Shown piece by piece: positions 1 through 8,110 of a stretch of DNA of 64,000 nucleotides. Where the stretch lies: NCBI GenBank assembly GCA_038209365.1, contig JBBQXS010000012.1, positions 42,808 through 106,807 on the forward strand, read 5' to 3'. This DNA comes from DASQHW01 sp038209365. GTDB taxonomy: Bacteria > Actinomycetota > Acidimicrobiia > IMCC26256 > PALSA-610. The position numbers and the translations under genes are program-made. The notes under the pieces are model-generated. The model made no database searches and was not told the origin of the DNA. It saw only the letters and a program-made list of their open reading frames with translations. Positions within the stretch are counted from its first letter, which is position 1. Each line of letters begins with the position of its first letter.

Positions 1-1
1 C

Positions 2-130
2 GGCGGGCAGTGGTTCGGGCCCGACTCGCCCTTCGGCGGCTACAAGGAGAGTGGCCTCGGCCGCGAGCACGGTCTCGCAGGCTTCGAGGAGTACCTCGAG
101 ACCAAGACGGTAGGACTCCCTCCAAGCTGA
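2..130 (+). CDS. Aldehyde dehydrogenase, C-terminal fragment
   Basis: This is the last 42 codons of a gene entering from the left edge. The translation contains PFGGYKESGLGREHG followed by GFEEYLETKTV, the characteristic C-terminal signature of NAD(P)-dependent aldehyde dehydrogenases, in which the tail helps form the oligomer interface. The family oxidises aldehydes to carboxylic acids. The catalytic Cys and Glu lie outside the window, so substrate class cannot be judged. A 9-bp GC-rich hairpin and a T8 tract follow the stop codon. Confidence 0.88.
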   Translation, partial: GGQWFGPDSPFGGYKESGLGREHGLAGFEEYLETKTVGLPPS

Positions 131-168
131 ATCGCGCGCAACCTTTATGGGTCGTCTCCCGCGCAACA

Positions 169-283
169 GCCCGGGCGAGCGAAGGGCGACGCCCGGGCCG
201 TGCGACCGCCAAGGGGAAGGCGGCATTCGATGCATAGACGTCCGCGCCGTCGATTTGGTTGCCACCCGGCCGGGATTTTTTTT
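169..283 (+). terminator. Hairpin plus T8 tract downstream of the aldehyde dehydrogenase
   Basis: Nine bases, GCCCGGGCG (169-177), pair exactly with CGCCCGGGC (190-198) across a 12-nt loop. A second self-complementary stretch, CCCGGCCGGG (265-274), is followed by A and eight T residues (276-283), rare in such GC-rich DNA. The T tract runs into the stop codon of the convergent SDR gene. A transcription end for the aldehyde dehydrogenase is plausible, but the hairpin nearest the T tract has almost no loop. Confidence 0.4.
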
Positions 284-1071
284 CAGCCGGACTGTGAACG
301 CGCGAACGCGATCGTGCCTTCGATGAACGTTCCGACGTCGCGGTACTTGCCCGCGAACACCTCGCCGAACCAGTCGGGGACTGCAACCTCGAGTCGGTCC
401 TGCTCGATGGTCGTGAGCACCGGCTCGACCATGGCGTCCACCGGCAACATCTCCACGCCGGTGACGCCGAGCGGGTCGTTGTCCGGAAGGTGGAACAACT
501 CCGTGTCGATCACGCCGGGATACACGACGTGGACTTTGACCGCAGTGTCGCGCAGGTCGACCTGCAGGCACTCCGCCCAGGCCGAGATCGCGGCCTTGCT
601 CGCGGCGTACGCCGACTCCGCCGGGGGTGAGAGGCGCGCCGCGACCGAGGACACGTAGACCAGCCGTCCCGCGCGTGCGACGAGGTCGTCGAGCAATGCC
701 AGCGTGAGCCGCACCGGCGACGCGTAATTGATGTGCATGACCGACTCGACGATGTCGGGCGTGAGTGCGAACACCGTCTTGCGCTTGGGGATGCCGGCAT
801 TGTTGACGAGGACATCGATCCCGCCCAGCTCCGACGAGGCGCGCTGCGCGAACGGCGCGATGGCGTCGAGCTCTGCAAGGTCGATCGTCCACGCCCGCGA
901 ATCCGGGGCGTGCACGCGGCACTTCTCGAGCACCGCCTCCAGCCGGTCCGCGCGTCGCGCGCAGATCCCCACGGTCGCGCCACGCTTGGCGAAACCCTCC
1001 GCGAGCGCGGCGCCGATGCCCGCCGACGCGCCCGTCACCAACACGTGCTTCCCGCTGAGGTCGTACGCCAT
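283..1071 (-). CDS. Short-chain dehydrogenase/reductase (classical SDR)
   Basis: This 262-aa protein has the length of a classical SDR. It has the Rossmann cofactor motif TGASAGIG near residue 14, the structural NNAG motif near residue 90, and the catalytic YAASK motif, so the active site looks intact. ARR follows the second strand, which would favour NADP(H) over NAD(H). The C-terminal half carries the usual YPGVIDT loop. It reads convergently towards the preceding aldehyde dehydrogenase and is divergent from the next SDR, with 25 bp between the two starts. The substrate cannot be assigned; lipid or hydroxy-acyl oxidation fits the neighbourhood. Confidence 0.88.
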   Translation of the reverse strand: MAYDLSGKHVLVTGASAGIGAALAEGFAKRGATVGICARRADRLEAVLEKCRVHAPDSRAWTIDLAELDAIAPFAQRASSELGGIDVLVNNAGIPKRKTVFALTPDIVESVMHINYASPVRLTLALLDDLVARAGRLVYVSSVAARLSPPAESAYAASKAAISAWAECLQVDLRDTAVKVHVVYPGVIDTELFHLPDNDPLGVTGVEMLPVDAMVEPVLTTIEQDRLEVAVPDWFGEVFAGKYRDVGTFIEGTIAFARSQSG

Positions 1072-1096
1072 GGAGCGAAGCTAGCCTCCGGCGCGC

Positions 1097-1888
1097 ATGC
1101 CGATCACGCCCGACACCGTGTTGCTCACCGACCGGTTGGTCGTCGTCACCGGCGCCGCCGTGGGGATCGGTGCCGCGGTCGCAACCGCCTGCGCGCGTTT
1201 CGGTGCGGACGTCGCCGTGTGCGATCGCGATGCAGAGGGGCTCCAGCGGACCGTTTCCGAGATCGAGGCGACGGGCCGGCGTGCGCATTCGACCGATCTC
1301 GACGTGCGCGACGGCGACGCGGTCCGCGGGTGGATCGACTCGCTCCCTGCGATCGATGCACTCGTCAACAACGCCGGCGGCGGCTTCCGTGCCCCCTTCC
1401 TCGATGTCAACGACAAGGGCCAGGACACGCTCATCCGCGAGAACTTCGTCAGCGTGACGCACCTGGTGCGCGCATGCGTCCCGAAGATGCCCGCCAACGG
1501 CCGGGGGTCCATCGTCAACGTGACCTCCATCGAGGCGCACCGTGGCGCGCCCGGCTTCGCGATCTACAGCGCGATGAAGGCTGCGCTCGTGAACCTGTCG
1601 ATGACGCTCGCGCTGGAGCTCGGGGATCGGCACATCCGCGTCAACTGCATCGCGCCCGACGTCATCCCCACACCTGGTATCGGCGGCGACGTGCCGGTGA
1701 AGACGCCGCTGACCGTGGCCGGGCACGTCGACGACGTCGCGGGCGCGGTCATCTATCTCGTGTCCGACCTCGGCCGCTTCGTCACGGGCGCCACGATCCA
1801 CGTCGACGGTGGCAACCTCGCGGCCGGCGGGTGGGGTCGGGCACCCGACGGCAGCTGGGTGACCGCCGGTGAGGTGGGCGGCCCATGA
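1097..1888 (+). CDS. Short-chain dehydrogenase/reductase
   Basis: This 263-aa SDR has TGAAVGIG near residue 19, NNAGGG after the fourth strand, and a catalytic YSAMK segment. Asp at the end of the second strand (VCDRDAEG) suggests NAD(H) preference. The last 25 residues (GGWGRAPDGSW) form a tail typical of actinobacterial SDRs of this type. The stop overlaps the start of the F420-type oxidoreductase gene by 4 bp (ATGA), so the two are probably co-transcribed and translationally coupled. Function beyond a generic oxidoreductase is unknown. Confidence 0.88.
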   Translation: MPITPDTVLLTDRLVVVTGAAVGIGAAVATACARFGADVAVCDRDAEGLQRTVSEIEATGRRAHSTDLDVRDGDAVRGWIDSLPAIDALVNNAGGGFRAPFLDVNDKGQDTLIRENFVSVTHLVRACVPKMPANGRGSIVNVTSIEAHRGAPGFAIYSAMKAALVNLSMTLALELGDRHIRVNCIAPDVIPTPGIGGDVPVKTPLTVAGHVDDVAGAVIYLVSDLGRFVTGATIHVDGGNLAAGGWGRAPDGSWVTAGEVGGP

Positions 1889-2721
1889 AGTTCGGCGTCG
1901 CGTTGGGCGCGCTCAACCCGCACTTCCATCTCGACGCCACGGTCGAGGCCGACCGCCTCGGCTATGAGTCGGTCTGGCTTCCCGAGCACCTCGTGTTCAC
2001 GCGCACGATGTCACGGTCGCCGCACCCCGGGCAGGAGCACCCACCCGTCCCGCCGACGGCGCCGATCTACGACGCCTTCGCGTACCTCGCGTACCTCGCG
2101 GCGCAGACCGAGCACGTCCGGCTCGGTACGCACGTGTTCAACATCGGATTGCGGCATCCGTTCACGACTGCGCGCGGCGTGCAGACCGTCGACCTGTTGT
2201 CGAAAGGCCGGTTCGAGTTCGGCATCGGTGCATCGTGGCTCGAAGAGGAGTGGGACGCGACCCAGCTCGACTTCTCCACGCGTGCGCGGCGCGTCGACGA
2301 GGCGGTCGAGGTCTGCAAGCGGCTGTGGACGGAGGAGACGGTCAGCCATCGCGGCGAGTTCTTCGCGTTCGACGACGTGGTGTTCGAGCCGAAGCCGGTC
2401 CAGAAACCGTGGCCCCCGATCCTCGTCGGCGGCGAATCTCGCGCCGCGTTGCGCCGCGCGGCGCGCGTCGGCGACGGCTGGATCGGTATGGCGCACACGC
2501 CGGAATCCGCCGCGGAACAGATCGCCGGGTTGCGGTCGGTGCTCGTCGAGCACGGGCGCGACCCGTCGAGCTTCGAGGTCGTGCTCGGCGGCCCGGTCGC
2601 GTCCCGGGAGGACGCGCACCGCTGGGAGGAGCTCGGCGTGACCCGCATGATCGTGTCGCCCTGGCGGCGGTCGCCCGACGCCGTCGACGGCCTTCGCCGC
2701 TTCGCCGACACGGTGCTCTGA
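1885..2721 (+). CDS. LLM-class F420-dependent oxidoreductase
   Basis: This 278-aa luciferase-like TIM-barrel protein begins MKFGVALG. It has the EADRLGYESVWLPEHL segment, the GRFEFGIGASW core, and a KPVQKPWPPILVGGE motif, all typical of the actinobacterial F420-dependent subfamily rather than of true luciferases. Such enzymes use the deazaflavin F420 as hydride carrier. It is coupled to the upstream SDR by a 4-bp overlap, suggesting two successive redox steps on one substrate. An 8-bp GC hairpin follows 28 bp after the stop. F420 rather than FMN use is inferred from family membership. Confidence 0.87.
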   Translation: MKFGVALGALNPHFHLDATVEADRLGYESVWLPEHLVFTRTMSRSPHPGQEHPPVPPTAPIYDAFAYLAYLAAQTEHVRLGTHVFNIGLRHPFTTARGVQTVDLLSKGRFEFGIGASWLEEEWDATQLDFSTRARRVDEAVEVCKRLWTEETVSHRGEFFAFDDVVFEPKPVQKPWPPILVGGESRAALRRAARVGDGWIGMAHTPESAAEQIAGLRSVLVEHGRDPSSFEVVLGGPVASREDAHRWEELGVTRMIVSPWRRSPDAVDGLRRFADTVL

Positions 2722-2749
2722 CCGTACGGCCGCGCCGCCGGCCGTCTCC

Positions 2750-2769
2750 GGCCGCCTCGCCAGGCGGCC
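2750..2769 (+). terminator. GC-rich hairpin after the LLM gene
   Basis: GGCCGCCT (2750-2757) pairs perfectly with AGGCGGCC (2762-2769) around a 4-nt loop, 28 bp after the stop codon of the oxidoreductase. There is no T tract. It may act as a U-less terminator or an mRNA 3' stabiliser. Confidence 0.4.
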
Positions 2770-2830
2770 CCGCCGACAACTACGTTGGCTTTCGAGCATT
2801 TTTCGGGGGGCGGACGGTCGAGGGGGCATC

Positions 2831-4147
2831 GTGAAACCGGGTCGATCGTTCGTCGTCGCCATCGTGTGCGCCCTGGTCTGTGGCCTGTCGAGCGCGCCCG
2901 CCGGTGCCGCCAGCCCATCGGTCACGGTCACCGACCCCACCGGCGACGTCACGAACCGGGCCGGCGGCAGCGTCGTCAGGCCGGAGGCCGACATCGTGTC
3001 GGCGTCGTCGGGCGCGGATGCGCACAGCTCGGTCTTCACGCTCCGGGCGCAGACGCCGAAAAATCCCGCCACCGACCCGAACTGGCTCAACGACACCGGA
3101 CCGCTCTGGCTCATCGACAGGAACTACGACCGCCACACGGACTACATCGCTGCGGTGTACCGCACAGGTCCGGCGCCGGGCACGCAGCACGCCGTGATGT
3201 ATGACCCGCACCTGAAGCCTGTCTGTACCGGCACCCCGGACTACCAGGGCGGGAGCTACATCGCGCGCTTCACGAGCAGTAGCTGCCCGCGTCTGCGCGG
3301 CTACGTGTGGAGCTCGGAGATGGACTATGACACGACGGCGAGCCCGGCGAACGACGAGGCGGTCGATCTCGCGCCCGCGGGCAGCCCCTCTCCGCCCACG
3401 CCGGAGCCGCGCACGGGGTACTGGATGCTCGGCGCCGACGGGAAGACCTACCCGTTCGGCAACGCGCCACGTTTCAGCTCCGCCGGGCCGTACGCGGCGG
3501 CGGTGACCGCCCGCGCCAACGGCACCGGCATCTGGGTCGTCGATTTCTTCGGCAATGTCCACGCGTACGGGCACGCGACGTACCAAGGCGGTCATCCGGC
3601 GCTGCGGTCCGGAGAGTTCGTCACGACGATCTCGGCAACACCGACGGCGCGGGGCTATTGGCTGTTCACCACCCTCGGCCGCGTGTTCGCGTTCGGTGAC
3701 GCGAAGTCCCACGGGGACCTGCGCGATCTGGCGTTGACCGGTCCGATCATCGCGTCGGTCGCCATGCGGGACGGCAAGGGCTACTACATGGTCGGTTCCG
3801 ACGGCGGCATCTTCGCCTTCGGCAGCGCGAAGTTCCGTGGCTCGATGGGCGGCCGCCCGCTCGTCGGCCGCATCGTGGGCATCTCGCCGACGCCGAGTGG
3901 CCATGGCTACTGGCTCGTTGGCGAGGACGGTGGCGTGTTCGCGTTCGGCGACGCCAACTTCCGCGGGTCGATGGGTGGCGTGCCACTGGCGAAACCGATG
4001 AACGGCTTGGTCGCGTTCGGCAACGGCTACCTGATGGTCGCGTCCGACGGTGGCGTGTTCGACTTCTCGACGAAGCCCTTCCTCGGCAGCCTCGGCGGAC
4101 AATCGCTGTCCGCGCCCATCATCGGGATCGCGGCTTTCAGCACGTAA
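2831..4147 (+). CDS. Secreted protein with six C-terminal beta-repeats
   Basis: The 438-aa product starts at GTG with a clear Sec signal peptide (positively charged N-terminus, hydrophobic core, cleavage near APAGAA at about residue 27). Residues 28-185 form an unrecognised extracellular domain with two Cys residues. From about residue 192 to the end there are six repeats of about 43 residues built on GYW(L/M)xxxDGxxFAFGDAxFxG, ending in a GSLGG/GSMGG turn. Repeats like these occur in actinobacterial exported proteins and could form a propeller or solenoid. No catalytic motif is visible. It stands alone between hairpins and a convergent DUF2889 gene. An adhesive or wall-associated role is only a guess. 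Confidence 0.8.
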   Translation: MKPGRSFVVAIVCALVCGLSSAPAGAASPSVTVTDPTGDVTNRAGGSVVRPEADIVSASSGADAHSSVFTLRAQTPKNPATDPNWLNDTGPLWLIDRNYDRHTDYIAAVYRTGPAPGTQHAVMYDPHLKPVCTGTPDYQGGSYIARFTSSSCPRLRGYVWSSEMDYDTTASPANDEAVDLAPAGSPSPPTPEPRTGYWMLGADGKTYPFGNAPRFSSAGPYAAAVTARANGTGIWVVDFFGNVHAYGHATYQGGHPALRSGEFVTTISATPTARGYWLFTTLGRVFAFGDAKSHGDLRDLALTGPIIASVAMRDGKGYYMVGSDGGIFAFGSAKFRGSMGGRPLVGRIVGISPTPSGHGYWLVGEDGGVFAFGDANFRGSMGGVPLAKPMNGLVAFGNGYLMVASDGGVFDFSTKPFLGSLGGQSLSAPIIGIAAFST

Positions 4148-4208
4148 TTCTTGGTCGCGCTCGCGGACGCTCGCCGCTCCCGCCAGTTCGCTTCGGCTCC
4201 GCCTCCGC

Positions 4209-4979
4209 TCACGGCCTCGTGTGACGAGCCAGGCGTTCGGGGTGGGCGGCGAAGTCGCGGATGGAGCCGACGTTGCGTAGCGCAACCTCGACGATGCCCG
4301 GCTGCATCGTGTAGCACACGCCGGCCATGTTGCGCGGGAGCCGGGCCGCGACCGGTATGGCGTCGAGATCCATGCCGCGGCCCATGCCGATGTCGCAACC
4401 ACGTCGAAGCGTGATCGCCCGTTCGGCTTGCTCGACGTCGAGCGTGCTGTCGGCCCAGCGCATGAAGCCGCCTTTCCATGGCGCGGGTGCGAACCGCGCC
4501 TCCGGCGCGACGAGTCCGTACCAGTCGATGTCCCATACGAGGTCCGGCGTTTCGTCGACCCACAGGCGGACACGGGTCGCGCCGGTCTGCGGATCGCGCG
4601 CCGGCACCTCGATGTCGTATACGCGCCGGTCGCGGCCCGCGGCCGCGTGCGTGATCGCGTAGCACGCGGCGTCGAATTGGTGCGTGCAGTTCTGCTTGGG
4701 ATCGGTCCAGGCGCCGGCGGCGGTGAAGCGTCGCTCGAGTGGCATGTCCGCCAGCTTCCGGAGCGGCTCGGCCGCGGCCGGGCACGTCGACCACGGCCAT
4801 CGTTGCGAGTCGGCCTGCACTGATTCCACCCGCCGGCCGTCGTGGCGCAGCGTGATCACGAAGTGGTGGAAGTCGTCCTCGAGGTCGCTGACGACGACGC
4901 CCGGCTCGACCGTCGTGATGCTGATCCGGCGGCGGTAGACGTCGCCATCGAGATCGAACGCCGGCGGCGAGGGTGACAT
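4209..4979 (-). CDS. DUF2889-family protein
   Basis: The start was placed at the ATG giving MSPSPPAFDLDGDVYRR, which avoids running into the divergent amidohydrolase gene. The resulting 256-aa protein has the DUF2889 pattern: an N-terminal segment on asymmetric handling of a carboxyl group (LEDDFHHFVITLRHDG), a CTHQFDAACYAI motif, and in the second half an unusual W-rich segment (DIDWYGLVAPE). The family is uncharacterised but often sits beside acyl-CoA and hydrocarbon catabolism genes, as here. No signal peptide or membrane segment is present. Confidence 0.7.
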   Translation of the reverse strand: MSPSPPAFDLDGDVYRRRISITTVEPGVVVSDLEDDFHHFVITLRHDGRRVESVQADSQRWPWSTCPAAAEPLRKLADMPLERRFTAAGAWTDPKQNCTHQFDAACYAITHAAAGRDRRVYDIEVPARDPQTGATRVRLWVDETPDLVWDIDWYGLVAPEARFAPAPWKGGFMRWADSTLDVEQAERAITLRRGCDIGMGRGMDLDAIPVAARLPRNMAGVCYTMQPGIVEVALRNVGSIRDFAAHPERLARHTRP

Positions 4980-5045
4980 CCGCGTCAGGTTAGGGGAACA
5001 ATGTGCGGGCGCAGCGAAGCGATCGATTGCGCAGCGAGGAGCCAC

Positions 5046-6194
5046 GTGACCTTGACGGTACCTGTGATCGACTCCGACCAACACCTGTACGAGACGCGCA
5101 CGACGTGGCTCGATCACATCGATCCCGGGCATCGCGACGACGCGCTTCGGATCACCGACGACGAGCTCGGGTATCCGTGGCTCACGTGGGGTGCGCGCAG
5201 GCTCGGGCCGGTCGACGTGCAACTTCCGGGAAAGACGTCCGAGCTCGGCGAGCGCCGCGAGCGGATCCGTGCCGGGTTGCGCGCGGAGACACGCTACGAC
5301 GACCAGCTTCCTCGCGAGTACTGGGAGGCGTCCGCGCGTGCGGCCCGGCTCGCGGAGATGGGCGTCGACGAATGCGTGGTCTTCCCGAACTTCGGCCTGC
5401 TGTGGGAACGGAGGCTCGACGCCGACCTTCCCTCGCTGACGGCGAACATGACGGCATGGAACCGGTGGTGTGCGTCGGTCGCCCGCGACGGACGCGGTCA
5501 GGTGCATCCCGTCGCGCACTGCACGTTGCGCGACCGGGCATGGCTCCTGGCGGAGCTGGCGCGTCTGGAGCGCGACGGCATCAAGCTCGCGATGATCGCG
5601 CCCGCTCTCGTCGACGGGCGGCCGCTCTCGCATCCGGATCACGACGAGCTGTGGCGCGCGTTCGTTGCGCACGGCGTCACACCGTTGTTCCACGTGGCCG
5701 ACCAGCGCCGTCCGTTCGACGACGCCTGGTACACCGCGCCCGACGAGTCGTCGTTGCCGCCGCTCGAATCCGTCTTCTTGTGGACGTCGGCCGCGCTGGC
5801 CTGCACGGACATGATTCTCAACGGGGCGCTCGAGCGTCACCCCGATCTACGCATCGGCATTGTCGAGCTCAGCGCGATCTGGGTGCCGATGTTCCTGATG
5901 ATGCTGGACGGCGGCTCGGAGTTCACCGCCAAGCTGAACGGCCGTCCCGTCGTCGAGCTCTCGATGAAACCCAGCGAGTTCTTCCGACGCCAGGTCCGCG
6001 TCTCGTCGTTCTCGTACGAGCTGCCGGCGAAGTTGATCCGGCAGACGGGCGACCTCTACATGTGCTGCTCCGACTTCCCGCACTCGGAGGGAACCGCGAC
6101 ACCGATGTCCGACTACCGCGGGTCCGCGCTTCCGGTCGGACCCGACGACGCACCGGGCTTTTTCCGCGACAACGTCTCGCTGCTGCTCGCGTGA
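5046..6194 (+). CDS. Amidohydrolase-family (ACMSD-like) metal-dependent hydrolase
   Basis: A GTG at 5046 preceded by GCGAGGAG gives the natural N-terminus VTLTVPVIDSDQHLYE, so this start is preferred over the in-frame ATG at 5001. The 382-aa protein has the amidohydrolase-2 layout. An N-terminal D-x-D-x-H-like element (DSDQH) replaces the usual HxH, a mid-barrel His lies in VTPLFHVAD, and a C-terminal CSDFPHSEG motif provides the metal-binding Asp and His. Relatives hydrolyse or decarboxylate cyclic substrates. The stop overlaps the next start as GTGA, coupling it to an alpha/beta hydrolase. Confidence 0.8.
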   Translation: MTLTVPVIDSDQHLYETRTTWLDHIDPGHRDDALRITDDELGYPWLTWGARRLGPVDVQLPGKTSELGERRERIRAGLRAETRYDDQLPREYWEASARAARLAEMGVDECVVFPNFGLLWERRLDADLPSLTANMTAWNRWCASVARDGRGQVHPVAHCTLRDRAWLLAELARLERDGIKLAMIAPALVDGRPLSHPDHDELWRAFVAHGVTPLFHVADQRRPFDDAWYTAPDESSLPPLESVFLWTSAALACTDMILNGALERHPDLRIGIVELSAIWVPMFLMMLDGGSEFTAKLNGRPVVELSMKPSEFFRRQVRVSSFSYELPAKLIRQTGDLYMCCSDFPHSEGTATPMSDYRGSALPVGPDDAPGFFRDNVSLLLA

Positions 6195-7102
6195 GTGGCA
6201 CGGGGCCGCCTCGGCACGACGTGCCGACAGGTGGGCACAGCGCGTTCACGCTCGTCGATGACCGACAGGTGCACTACCTGTGGTGGGGTCGAGTCGGCGC
6301 GCTACCCGTGGTGTGTCTGCACGGCGGTGGCCAGACCGCGTACATGTACGAGGAGCAGGGCAACGCGTTGCGCGACCGGTGGTTCGTCTGCGCGCCCGAT
6401 CTGCCCGGCCACGGCGACTCGGATCTCGATCTCTCGATGGCCGCACCGGGCGGCGGCCTCGACCGGTACGCGCTCGCATCGAACGTCGAAGCCTTCCTCG
6501 ATCAGCTCGGTGTCGCGCGTGCCATGTTCGTCGGCGCGTCGCTCGGAGGGATCACGTCGCTGACGATCGCGGCGGTGTCGCCGGCGCGCGTCGCGGGGAT
6601 CGCGTTGATTGACATCGGCCACCGTCTCGAGGACGAAGGGGTGCGACGCATCGTCGACTTCATGACCAAGCACGAGAGCTTCGCGTCGTTGGACGAGGCC
6701 GCCGGCGCGATCGCCGAGTACCTCCCCGGGCGGCGGCGTCAGTCGCCGGCGCGTTTGACGCGCAATCTCCGACAACGGCCCGACGGTCGCTGGGAATGGA
6801 AGCACGCGCTCGGCCGTAGCCTGCGCACCGCGGCGACCGAGCGCTCCGACGACGCACCCGGCAACTGGCGCCGGCTGACCGCCGGGATGGACGAGGAGCT
6901 CGTGCACATCGAGTGCCCGGTGCTGGTGCTGCGAGGCCAGCGCAGCGACGTGCTCTCGGACGAAGGAGCGCAAGAGGTCGCCGACCTGTTGCCGAACGCG
7001 CGCGTCGCGACGATCAACGCCGCCGGTCACCTCGCGGCCGGCGACAACCCGGAGTCGACCACCGCGCTCGTCCGCGGCTTCCTCGAGGGCACCGGCTGGT
7101 AA
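6191..7102 (+). CDS. Alpha/beta-fold hydrolase
   Basis: The start is the GTG in the GTGA overlap with the amidohydrolase stop, giving 303 aa. The protein shows the oxyanion HGGG element (CLHGGGQTAY), the DLPGHGDS strand-4 motif, the nucleophile elbow GASLGG, an Asp region near VLVLRGQRSD, and the catalytic His in NAAGHLAAGD. The order and spacing fit a soluble serine hydrolase of the epoxide hydrolase/lactonase/C-C hydrolase group. Coupling to an amidohydrolase suggests sequential hydrolytic steps of one catabolic route. The substrate is unknown. Confidence 0.85.
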   Translation: MSGTGPPRHDVPTGGHSAFTLVDDRQVHYLWWGRVGALPVVCLHGGGQTAYMYEEQGNALRDRWFVCAPDLPGHGDSDLDLSMAAPGGGLDRYALASNVEAFLDQLGVARAMFVGASLGGITSLTIAAVSPARVAGIALIDIGHRLEDEGVRRIVDFMTKHESFASLDEAAGAIAEYLPGRRRQSPARLTRNLRQRPDGRWEWKHALGRSLRTAATERSDDAPGNWRRLTAGMDEELVHIECPVLVLRGQRSDVLSDEGAQEVADLLPNARVATINAAGHLAAGDNPESTTALVRGFLEGTGW

Positions 7103-7107
7103 GCGGT

Positions 7108-7166
7108 GTCCAAACAGATTGGACGCTCAGCCCGCCAGGGGCGGGCTCACGGTCCAAACAGATTGG
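7108..7166. repeat. 15-bp direct repeat bracketing an 8-bp hairpin (bidirectional terminator)
   Basis: GTCCAAACAGATTGG occurs at 7108-7122 and again exactly at 7152-7166. Between them lies a perfect hairpin, AGCCCGCC (7129-7136) with GGCGGGCT (7140-7147) and a 3-nt loop. The element sits between two convergent genes, so the hairpin could end transcription from both sides. The direct repeat is unexplained; it could be a duplication scar or target-site remnant. A further hairpin (7172-7187) overlaps the stop codon of the gene to the right. Confidence 0.55.
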
Positions 7167-7178
7167 CCACTCGGCGCT

Positions 7179-7631
7179 TCAGCGCCGGATGAGCAGCTCG
7201 GGCGGCAGGGAGCCCTGGAACCAGAGGGTCGTCTCGACCCGGCGGGCGATCCTCCAACCCGCGTCGGTGCGCACGAAGTCGTCGTCGTAACGCGCGCCGA
7301 CGAAGAAGAAGTGCAGTGGGCCGTCGCGGGTCGCCGCGCCCTGGGGGTTGGCGACCATCGTGCGCACGCGTGCGGTGTTGCCGTCCAGCGTCACGTCGAT
7401 GTTCGACATCAGGTGCTGGGTCACCGGGAACGCGGACATCACCTTCTCGAGCCAGCGCCGCACCTCGCGGTATGGACCGACCTTGCCGCCGGGGTTCGAC
7501 GAGTAGTCCACGTGCGCATCGTCGGTGAAGCACGTGTCGAGGAGCGCCCAGTCCTTGGTGTCGATCGCCCAGCCGTACCGCACGATCACGTCGTGGATCT
7601 CGGCGCGATCCGAGAGCTCCTCCGGTGTCAC
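7179..7631 (-). CDS. SnoaL/NTF2-like polyketide cyclase-fold protein
   Basis: A GTG at 7631 gives VTPEELSDRAEIHDVIVRYG, the canonical beginning of SnoaL-like domains; the longer reading frame upstream is arginine-rich shadow sequence. The 150-aa protein has an N-terminal helix pair followed by DTKDWALLDTCFTDDAHVDY and ends in a beta-sheet with GWRIARRVETTLWFQG. Members act as small-molecule isomerases, cyclases or dehydratases; catalytic residues vary and none can be certified. Its start overlaps the stop of the upstream dehydratase-like gene by 4 bp, so the two form an operon. Confidence 0.78.
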   Translation of the reverse strand: MTPEELSDRAEIHDVIVRYGWAIDTKDWALLDTCFTDDAHVDYSSNPGGKVGPYREVRRWLEKVMSAFPVTQHLMSNIDVTLDGNTARVRTMVANPQGAATRDGPLHFFFVGARYDDDFVRTDAGWRIARRVETTLWFQGSLPPELLIRR

Positions 7632-8110
7632 GGCGCGAGCGGCTTCGCCTCGTCGGCGCCGGGCTTGCAGTTGATCGCGAGCGTGAACTTGGTCGTGACG
7701 ACGGGTTCGCCCGTCTGCTCGTTCGTCCACGTCGTCTCGGTCACATAGAACTCGAGCTTTCCTCCGTCGGATTTCTGCTTCTCGTACACGTCCGAGATCG
7801 AACCCTCGCCGACGAGCACGTCACCGACGTGGGGCCACGCGCCGCCGTGGTAGACGAACTCCTGCTCGCCGTGGAGGATCGCCCGTCCCTTGCCTCGGAG
7901 GTTCTCGATGGGAAGCCCGGCGGCGCCGCCGACGCCCATCGAGCCCCAATAGGTCATCGAGAACGGGAACGTCGGAGGGACGGGTGCATGCTCCGACGAG
8001 TACGCGGCATCGTCGTCCATCAACGCCTGCGCGAAGACGCGCACCGGCCCGCGCTCGATGACGACCTTCTGCGTGCCGAGCGACCGGCCCGAGAGTTCGG
8101 TGAGAGCCAT
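7628..8110 (-). CDS. MaoC-type N-terminal dehydratase domain protein (FAS1-like hot-dog fold)
   Basis: The ATG at 8110 yields 160 aa beginning MALTELSGRSLGTQKVVIERGPVRVFAQAL, which matches the N-terminal half of two-domain MaoC hydratases. The APVPPTFPFSM segment and the GEQEFVYHGGAWPHVGDVL stretch are typical of the hot-dog fold. In relatives this half pairs with a second MaoC subunit carrying the D-x-(4)-H catalytic motif, and no such partner is adjacent. It probably hydrates enoyl-CoA thioesters or supports another subunit. It overlaps the SnoaL-like gene by 4 bp. Confidence 0.75.
   Translation of the reverse strand: MALTELSGRSLGTQKVVIERGPVRVFAQALMDDDAAYSSEHAPVPPTFPFSMTYWGSMGVGGAAGLPIENLRGKGRAILHGEQEFVYHGGAWPHVGDVLVGEGSISDVYEKQKSDGGKLEFYVTETTWTNEQTGEPVVTTKFTLAINCKPGADEAKPLAP

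Noticed and set aside
5003..7102. One 699-aa plus-strand frame covering the amidohydrolase and the alpha/beta hydrolase
   Set aside because: Its first 395 codons are Arg-rich shadow of the amidohydrolase gene; only the part from the GTG at 6191 is a hydrolase.
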